From assembly GCF_004327985.1 (NCBI RefSeq), contig NZ_SJDL01000044.1, positions 1-41,313 on the forward strand: a stretch of 41,313 nucleotides of DNA. The letters are read 5' to 3'. The position numbers and the translations under genes are program-made. The DNA comes from Marinobacter halodurans. Lineage in GTDB: Bacteria > Pseudomonadota > Gammaproteobacteria > Pseudomonadales > Oleiphilaceae. Of this stretch, positions 36,442 through 41,313 are shown piece after piece. Numbering within the stretch: the stretch's first letter is position 1; the number at the start of each line of letters is the position of its first letter. A model generated the notes under the pieces. The model was not told the origin of the DNA and did no database searches. It saw nothing but the letters and a program-made list of their open reading frames with translations.

Positions 36442-37304
36442 CCTGGTACGAGGCCGTGGCCGACTGCGAGCGGCGCGGCGAACCCTATGTGCTGGTGACC
36501 GTGCTGGGCGTGACCGGCTCGGTGCCGCGCGAGCCCGCCAGCAAGATGGTGGTCACCGGCGAGCACAGCCACGACACCATCGGCGGCGGCCATCTGGAAT
36601 ACCGCATCATCGCCCGCGCCCGGGAGCGACTGGCCGCGCGGGACTACACCTGCGAGATGGCCCACTTCCCGCTGGGCGCGAGCCTGGGCCAGTGCTGCGG
36701 CGGTAGTGTCGCGGTGCTGCTGGAAGGCCATGCCGGCGGCGACGGCCGGCTGGTGGTGTTCGGCGCCGGTCACGTGGCCAAGTCGCTGATCACCATCATG
36801 GGCGAGCTGCCCTGGCAGATCACCTGGGTGGACAGCCGCGCCGACAGCTTCCCGGACGAGCTGCCGGTGAACGTGCGCCGCCACCACACCGACGACCCGA
36901 TGGGCGATGCCGCTGCGCTGGCCGAGGGCGCCCATGTGGTGATCCTGACCCACAACCATCAACTGGATTTCGACCTGTGCCGGACGCTGCTGGACGCGGG
37001 CGGCGCCGCCTCCATCGGCCTGATCGGCTCGGACACCAAGGCGGACCGCTTCCGCCAGCGACTGGCCCATCGCGGCTATAGTGAGACCCAGATCGACGGC
37101 ATCCGCTGCCCGATTGGCCGACGCGACGTGCCCGGAAAGCGGCCCATGGAAGTGGCGGTGTCGATATCCGCCGAGTTGCTGAGCCTGGCGGCCGAGGTCA
37201 CGGATAAACCGGCCCGCCGCGGCCTGTCCTGGTCCAACCTGAAAACCCTGATGCGGGAAGACGCCGAAGCGGCAACCGCATCGAACCCGAAACGGGAGCA
37301 CTGA
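36426..37304 (+). CDS. xdhC: XdhC molybdenum cofactor chaperone for xanthine dehydrogenase
   Basis: A 292-residue XdhC, which binds the molybdenum cofactor, promotes its sulfuration and inserts it into XdhB. The XdhC/CoxI region shows TVLGVTGSVPREPASKMVV (about residues 25-43), TIGGGHLEYR and LGQCCGGSVAVLLE with a Cys pair (about 90-91). The C-terminal Rossmann-like part has LVVFGAGHVAKSLI and ASIGLIGSDTKADRFRQRL. The ATG at 36426 lies inside the xdhB 3' end; the longer frame to 36285 is a shadow. Its order xdhABC is standard in proteobacteria. Confidence 0.95.
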   Translation: MQKRLTWYEAVADCERRGEPYVLVTVLGVTGSVPREPASKMVVTGEHSHDTIGGGHLEYRIIARARERLAARDYTCEMAHFPLGASLGQCCGGSVAVLLEGHAGGDGRLVVFGAGHVAKSLITIMGELPWQITWVDSRADSFPDELPVNVRRHHTDDPMGDAAALAEGAHVVILTHNHQLDFDLCRTLLDAGGAASIGLIGSDTKADRFRQRLAHRGYSETQIDGIRCPIGRRDVPGKRPMEVAVSISAELLSLAAEVTDKPARRGLSWSNLKTLMREDAEAATASNPKREH

Positions 37305-37805
37305 ATGTCCCTGGCATCCCTCAACGCGATGAGCGCGACCGAAGCCGCCGACACCCTGCGCACCTGCTGCGCCGCCGACCGCTGGGTCGAGGGCATGGTC
37401 GCCGCCCGTCCGTTTGCCGATCGCGATGACCTGCACCGCAAAGCGGAGGCCCTGTGGCCGGCCATGACCGAGCGCGACTGGCTCGCAGCGTTCGACGCCC
37501 ACCCCAGGATCGGCGACGTGAAAAGCCTCAAGGCCAGGTACGCCAACACCCACGCCCTGGCCAGCGGCGAGCAGTCTTCCACGGCCGTCGCCAGCGATGA
37601 CGTCCTGCACCGTCTGAAGGACGCCAACGACGCCTATCACGGGAAATTCGGCTTTATCTTCATCGTCTGCGCTACCGGCAAGTCCGCGGACGAGATGCTG
37701 GCCCTGCTGGAAGCGCGCCTGCCCAATTCCCGCGCGCAGGAAATCGAGAACGCTGGCCGCGAGCAGGCCAAAATCACCCACCTGAGACTGGATAAACTGG
37801 TATGA
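37305..37805 (+). CDS. uraD: OHCU decarboxylase
   Basis: A 166-residue 2-oxo-4-hydroxy-4-carboxy-5-ureidoimidazoline decarboxylase, which produces (S)-allantoin from OHCU. The helical fold's markers are ERDWLAAFDAHPRIGD with catalytic H66-P67, ASGEQSS (the Ser-x-Glu-Gln region), and ANDAYHGKFGFIFIVCATGKS. It begins directly at the xdhC stop codon (TGAATG) and its stop overlaps uraH (ATGA). The order OHCU decarboxylase-HIU hydrolase after xdhC shows that urate is processed all the way to allantoin by this operon. Confidence 0.94.
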   Translation: MSLASLNAMSATEAADTLRTCCAADRWVEGMVAARPFADRDDLHRKAEALWPAMTERDWLAAFDAHPRIGDVKSLKARYANTHALASGEQSSTAVASDDVLHRLKDANDAYHGKFGFIFIVCATGKSADEMLALLEARLPNSRAQEIENAGREQAKITHLRLDKLV

Positions 37806-38146
37806 GCGAACCCAGCCCGATTACGACCCACATCCTCGACCTCGGCAGCGGCTACCCCGCCGAAGGCGTCGTCGTGACCCTCGAGCAGCAGGACAGCGAC
37901 GGCTGGACCCAGGTGGCCAAGGGCACCACGGACAGCGACGGCCGCATCGGCCAATGGTTCGACGGCCCGCTGGTGACCGGCCTGTACCGCCTGACCTTCG
38001 CCACCGGCGATTACTTCCAGGCCTACGGCAAGGACTGTTTCTATCCCCAGGTGACCATCGACTTCTCCGTCAACGGTGACCAGGACCACTACCACGTGCC
38101 GCTGCTGCTGAATCAGTGGGGCTACTCGACGTATCGCGGGAGCTGA
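37802..38146 (+). CDS. uraH: 5-hydroxyisourate hydrolase (transthyretin-like)
   Basis: A 114-residue HIU hydrolase, a transthyretin relative that opens 5-hydroxyisourate to OHCU. The N-terminal ITTHILDLGSGYPAEGV supplies the first catalytic His, the middle has YRLTFATGDYFQAYGKDCFYP, and the C-terminus ends in the diagnostic YRGS tetrapeptide. No signal peptide. It overlaps uraD by 4 bp and precedes guaD by 5 bp. Confidence 0.96.
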   Translation: MSEPSPITTHILDLGSGYPAEGVVVTLEQQDSDGWTQVAKGTTDSDGRIGQWFDGPLVTGLYRLTFATGDYFQAYGKDCFYPQVTIDFSVNGDQDHYHVPLLLNQWGYSTYRGS

Positions 38147-38151
38147 TCACC

Positions 38152-39513
38152 ATGGCGTCATCGCAACCGGTGCAGGCCTACCGGGGTCGGCTGCTGCATT
38201 TCCTGGCCGACCCCGGCCTGGAGACACCGGCGGACAACAGTTACGAGTGGTTCGAGGACGGGCTGCTGGTGGTCGAGGAGGGCCGGGTCAAGGTCGTCGG
38301 CTCCGCGGATGAGCTGATCGGATCGCTGCCCGAAGGCACGCCGGTCGAGCACTGGCCGGAGCACGTGATCCTGCCCGGCTTTATCGACACCCACGTGCAC
38401 CTGCCCCAGCTCGGGGTGATCGGCAGCTACGGCGCCCAGTTGCTGGACTGGCTGGAAACCTACACCTTCCCGGCGGAAATGCGCTTTGCCGAGACCGACT
38501 GGGCGAAGAGCCAGGCCCATCGGTTCCTCGACCAGCTGCTGCGCCACGGCACCACGGCCGGGCTGGTGTTCTGCACGTCGCATCCCCAGTCGGTGGACGC
38601 CCTGTTCGAAGCCGCCGAAGCCCGCGGCCAGGCCATCACGGCCGGCAAGGTGATGATGGACCGCCATGCCCCGGAAGGCCTGTGCGACGAGGCCGAGAGC
38701 AGCTACCGGGACTGCCAGGCGCTGATCGACCGCTGGCACCACCACGGCCGACTGCAGTACGCCGTGACCCCGCGTTTTGCGCCCACCTCCACCCCGCGCC
38801 AGCTGGAGCTGGCCGGCAAACTGGTGGCGGACAACCCGGGCGTGCTGATGCAGACCCACTGGGCCGAGAACAAGGCGGAAATCGCCTGGGTGAGCGAACT
38901 GTTCCCGGACCGGGCCGATTACCTGGACGTCTACGCGCATTACGGCCTGCTTAATGACCGGGCCGTGCTGGCCCACGGCATCCACATCAACGACGGCGAC
39001 CGCCAGCGGCTGGCGGAAACCGGCGCGCGCATCGCCTTCTGTCCAACGTCCAACACCTTCCTCGGCAGCGGCCTGTTTGACCTGCGCAGCGCCCACCAGG
39101 CGGGCGTCACCCTGAGCCTGGCCACGGACGTGGGCGGCGGCACCAGCCTGTCGCTGCTCAAGACCATGGCCGAGGCCTACAAGGTCTGCCAGCTGCGCGA
39201 GCAGGCGCTGACGCCCTTCCAGGCGTTCTACCTGGCTACCCTGGGCAACGCGAAAGCGCTGCACCGGGACGACGAGATCGGCAACTTCGCCCCCGGCAAG
39301 GTCGCCGATTTCGTACTGCTGGATACGGACGCCACCCCCATGCTGAGTCTCAAGCAGCACAGCACCCGCCTGCGCGACAGACTGTTCGACCTGATGATCC
39401 TGGGCGACGACCGGGTCATCCAGCGCACCTACATTGCCGGCCAGTGTCGGTTCGATCGGGATGCTGACCGTGTTTCAGAGACAGGAGTGACCGATGGCCG
39501 CGTACCTCAGTGA
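38152..39513 (+). CDS. guaD: Guanine deaminase
   Basis: A 453-residue guanine deaminase, which converts guanine to xanthine, the substrate of XdhAB. Zn ligands are H81 and H83 in DTHVHLPQ; PRFAPTSTPRQLELAGKL, MQTHWAENKAEIAWV and VLAHGIHINDGDRQRLAETG supply the other conserved His and Glu; ATDVGGGTSLSLLKTMAEAY holds the catalytic Asp. The start is ATG 38152 with GGGAG 9 nt upstream. The stop lies 20 bp inside puuD. It differs from the 24633-25979 amidohydrolase in active-site surroundings, so the two should have different substrates. Confidence 0.95.
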   Translation: MASSQPVQAYRGRLLHFLADPGLETPADNSYEWFEDGLLVVEEGRVKVVGSADELIGSLPEGTPVEHWPEHVILPGFIDTHVHLPQLGVIGSYGAQLLDWLETYTFPAEMRFAETDWAKSQAHRFLDQLLRHGTTAGLVFCTSHPQSVDALFEAAEARGQAITAGKVMMDRHAPEGLCDEAESSYRDCQALIDRWHHHGRLQYAVTPRFAPTSTPRQLELAGKLVADNPGVLMQTHWAENKAEIAWVSELFPDRADYLDVYAHYGLLNDRAVLAHGIHINDGDRQRLAETGARIAFCPTSNTFLGSGLFDLRSAHQAGVTLSLATDVGGGTSLSLLKTMAEAYKVCQLREQALTPFQAFYLATLGNAKALHRDDEIGNFAPGKVADFVLLDTDATPMLSLKQHSTRLRDRLFDLMILGDDRVIQRTYIAGQCRFDRDADRVSETGVTDGRVPQ

Positions 39514-40705
39514 ATGGCTCAGCCTGCTCATCCGCTGGTTTCATGTGATTGCAGGCATCGCCTGGATCGGGGCGTCGTTCTATTTCATCTGGCTGGATAA
39601 CCACCTGGAAGATCCGCCCGAATGGAAGAAGAAAAAAGGCATCAAGGGCGACCTGTGGGCCATTCACGGCGGCGGCTTCTACGAAGTGGCCAAGTACAAG
39701 CTGGGGCCCGAGAAAATGCCCGGCATCCTGCACTGGTTCAAGTGGGAGGCCTACAGCACCTGGCTGTCCGGCACGGCATTGCTGTTCACGGTGTACTACT
39801 TCGGCTCCAGCGGCTACCTGATCGACAACGCCAAGGCGGAGCTGACCACCCTGTCCGCCGCGCTGATCGGCCTGGGTTTCATCGGCGGCATGCTGCTGAT
39901 CTACGAACTGCTGATCCGCAGCCCGCTGGCGAAGAACGGGATGGCCTTCGGCGCCGTGCTGTTTGTCCTGCTGGTGGCGGTGGACTGGGCGCTGTTCCAC
40001 ATCTTTGCCGGGCGGGGCGCTTTCATCCACGTGGGCGCGGTGATCGGCACCATCATGGTGGGCAACGTGTTCCTGGGCATCATGCCGTCCCAGCGGGCGC
40101 TGGTGGAGACGGTGGAACAGGGGCGGGAACCGGACGCGCGGGTGGAACGCCTGGCGGCGCTGGCCAAGCTGCGCTCGACCCACAACAACTACCTGACCCT
40201 GCCGGTCATCTTCATCATGATCAGCAACCACTACCCGATGCTGTACGGGCATCCGCAAGGCTGGATCATCCTGGCGGCCATCGGCTTTATCACGGCCTTC
40301 GCACGGCACTTCTTCAACCTGAAGCACCGCGGCATCTACCGGCCATCGATCCTGCTGGCCTGCGGCATCATGACCGTGACCCTGATCGGCGCCATCGCCC
40401 CGCCCACCGGCAGGCAGGCGGAAGCCGCCGCCACAGCCGCTGGTGCGCCCAAGGTGGCCGACGCGGATATCCGGCAACTGGTGGACACCCACTGCTCGGC
40501 GTGTCACGCGAAGGATCCCAGCAACCCGGCCTTCCAGGCGCCGCCCGCAGGCATTGCGTTCGACTCGCTCAAAGCGGTGAAGGACCACAGCGCCCAGATC
40601 ATGCAGGCGGCGGTGAACAGCCAGTACATGCCGCTGGGCAACACCACGGGAATGACGGATAAGGAACGGAAAGAACTGGGAAGCTGGTTGCAGGCCCAGA
40701 AATAG
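39494..40705 (+). CDS. puuD: Membrane-bound urate hydroxylase PuuD with cytochrome c domain
   Basis: A 403-residue urate oxidase of the integral-membrane type, which oxidises urate to 5-hydroxyisourate and passes electrons to the respiratory chain through a fused cytochrome c, thereby avoiding hydrogen peroxide. About eight membrane helices precede residue 310 (WFHVIAGIAWIGASFYFIWL at the start; RSTHNNYLTLPVIFIMISNH near 230). The C-terminal domain has a single heme c site, CSACH (C334, C337, H338), with a candidate axial Met in QYMPLGN. The ATG at 39494 has CAGGAG 6-8 nt upstream, inside guaD. It ends the xdhA-puuD operon; a terminator follows. Confidence 0.95.
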   Translation: MAAYLSEWLSLLIRWFHVIAGIAWIGASFYFIWLDNHLEDPPEWKKKKGIKGDLWAIHGGGFYEVAKYKLGPEKMPGILHWFKWEAYSTWLSGTALLFTVYYFGSSGYLIDNAKAELTTLSAALIGLGFIGGMLLIYELLIRSPLAKNGMAFGAVLFVLLVAVDWALFHIFAGRGAFIHVGAVIGTIMVGNVFLGIMPSQRALVETVEQGREPDARVERLAALAKLRSTHNNYLTLPVIFIMISNHYPMLYGHPQGWIILAAIGFITAFARHFFNLKHRGIYRPSILLACGIMTVTLIGAIAPPTGRQAEAAATAAGAPKVADADIRQLVDTHCSACHAKDPSNPAFQAPPAGIAFDSLKAVKDHSAQIMQAAVNSQYMPLGNTTGMTDKERKELGSWLQAQK

Positions 40706-40721
40706 AAGTCCGGGGAGTCCA

Positions 40722-40767
40722 TGTAGCAGACGCTTCAGCTTCTGAGGCGCCGTCAGGTGCCTTTTTT
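40722..40767 (+). terminator. REP element 5 fused to the Rho-independent terminator of the xdh-puuD operon
   Basis: TGTAG (40722-40726) and CAGACGC-ttca-GCTTCTG (40727-40744) form the REP part, followed at once by GGCGCC-gtca-GGTGCC and six T (40746-40767). The stem has one G-T pair. It lies 17 bp after puuD and is the obvious end of the purine operon. Confidence 0.85.
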
Positions 40768-40804
40768 AGAAGGCTGGATTTAGGAAGACTGCGGCCCCGA
40801 GCCG

Positions 40805-40911
40805 GAAGCCAATGGACACCCTTGCCTGCGCTGCATTAGACGGCCGTACCTGGCCGACTAATGCGACCGGGACATCCCTGCCCCCCTTCGGCAAGGGCAT
40901 CCATTCGCTTC
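40805..40911 (-). repeat. Y-shaped repeat element, copy B
   Basis: Opposite in orientation to copy A. The 22-bp outer arms (40805-40826 and 40890-40911) differ from perfect pairing at three positions. Hairpin 2 uses GCATTAG (40833-40839) with CTAATGC (40858-40864), enclosing CGGCC/GGCCG; its sequence differs from copy A but its pairing is kept. Hairpin 1 on the minus strand is GGGGCA-ggga-TGTCCC with a G-T pair. Flanking similarity to copy A extends to about 40937. Confidence 0.75.
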
Positions 40912-40997
40912 TTTCCGACTTCGGCGTTATCGCATAAGAGTGCGTCGATCCTCTCACTCCGGTCACTGCTCATAGGCGGCTTGCACCCGATCCGATC

Positions 40998-41104
40998 GAA
41001 ACCAATGGATGCCATCGCTGGAGCAGAGGACAGGATGTCCTCGTCGCATAAGCGGCCATGGACGGCCCTCTTAGGCGACGGAAGCGATGGCATCCATTGG
41101 TTTC
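40998..41104 (+). repeat. Y-shaped repeat element, copy C
   Basis: The outer arms (40998-41019 and 41083-41104) are a perfect 22-bp inverted repeat. Hairpin 1 is AGGACA-gga-TGTCCT (41027-41041). Hairpin 2 is CGTCGCaTAAG (41042-41052) with CTTAgGCGACG (41070-41080), enclosing GGCC/GGCC. The architecture and size match copies A and B, with different stem sequences. No gene lies between 40706 and the window end; this copy, copy B, REP 5 and the intron end account for it. Confidence 0.75.
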
Positions 41105-41165
41105 AGACTCCCAAGGTCTGATTCAAGGTGCACTTCCCATGTCAGCAAACCCCATGCTCCAGATA

Positions 41166-41313
41166 ATCGAGTAGGAGGGGGAGTCACCTCCCCCGTCCTC
41201 TCACACCACCGGGCATACGGTTCCGTACCACGGCGGTTCATGATTGGCTCTGAAGCCGGTTTATCGTATCCAGCAAACTGACCAGAGACAGGCGGTCGAA
41301 CACCTTCTTTGGC
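41166..41313 (-). mobile_element. 3' end of a group II intron (domains V-VI), cut by window edge
   Basis: Read on the minus strand, a domain V-like hairpin runs from about 41240 to 41203: ACCGCCG pairs with CGGTGGT, with an inner TACG-GAAC-CGTA stem. Domain VI follows with a GGGGGAG-gtga-CTCCCCC stem and the terminal CCTACTCGAT, as in many bacterial group II introns; the 3' splice end would be near 41166. Upstream (41313-41245) a frame reads KKVFDRLSLVSLLDTINRL and ends in a stop, perhaps the tail of an intron-encoded protein, which I cannot confirm. The rest of the intron lies beyond the window. Confidence 0.6.

Noticed and set aside
36327-37781. 484-codon minus-strand open frame over xdhC and uraD
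   Set aside because: Antisense shadow of two clearly identified genes.
38158-39360. 400-codon minus-strand open frame over guaD
   Set aside because: Antisense shadow; guaD motifs are unambiguous on the plus strand.
40706-41313. Small plus-strand frames of 60-86 codons in the terminal region
   Set aside because: They run across the inverted repeats and the intron end; their residues simply reflect repeat sequence.

Overview
The window reads as a chromosomal segment of a GC-rich, probably marine or halophilic gammaproteobacterium. Marinobacter or a relative is my best guess, but it is an inference: it rests on a VgrG-linked type VI secretion (T6SS) module, GTAG-headed REP repeats, the FMN-riboswitch/ribH unit and the purine and arsenic gene sets, not on any marker gene. 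Most genes are tightly packed with ATGA or longer overlaps. A short AT-rich patch (about 7.86-9.16 kb) stands out as foreign.

Layout. (1) 1-7.7 kb: a T6SS effector module: the 3' part of vgrG, a DUF4123 adaptor, a large VasX/BTH_I2691-like effector with a clear MIX motif and membrane segments, a DUF6708-like membrane protein (candidate immunity partner) and a decayed second copy of that gene. (2) 7.9-9.2 kb: an AT-rich patch with two unrecognised minus-strand genes. (3) 9.2-10.8 kb: three GNAT acetyltransferases, the last resembling the phosphinothricin/arsinothricin acetyltransferase ArsN1. (4) 10.9-13.7 kb: divergent arsR-arsC-arsH-arsB. (5) 13.8-18.2 kb: a DUF3750 lipoprotein, a PAS-PAS-GGDEF-EAL phosphodiesterase whose first PAS has FixL-type heme residues, a TauE/SafE exporter and a tiny DUF1127 gene. 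(6) 18.2-22.3 kb: a second, minus-strand arsenic operon: arsC-arsR fusion, ACR3, GAPDH, arsJ. (7) 22.4-23.3 kb: FMN riboswitch and ribH. (8) 23.6-40.7 kb: a purine catabolism region. The minus strand carries a nucleoside-type ABC transporter, a RutR-like TetR regulator, a truncated puuE, allantoicase, ureidoglycolate lyase, an amidohydrolase and a 2-oxoglutarate oxygenase. The plus strand carries xdhABC, uraD, uraH, guaD and puuD. (9) 40.7-41.3 kb: repeats and the 3' end of a group II intron.

How it works together. The purine genes encode guanine -> xanthine -> urate -> 5-hydroxyisourate -> OHCU -> allantoin, then allantoate -> ureidoglycolate -> glyoxylate + urea. The one missing step is allantoinase, of which only a 44-codon N-terminal puuE stub remains. 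The two arsenic operons are complementary: a glutaredoxin-type ArsC with ArsB and ArsH, versus a thioredoxin-type ArsC fused to its own regulator with ACR3 and the GAPDH/ArsJ arsenylated-phosphoglycerate pathway.

Most unusual signals: a family of three ~107-bp Y-shaped repeat elements (23446-23553, 40805-40911, 40998-41104) whose stems covary while the architecture is kept, and five REP hairpins, each coupled to a different second hairpin and sitting just 3' of genes.
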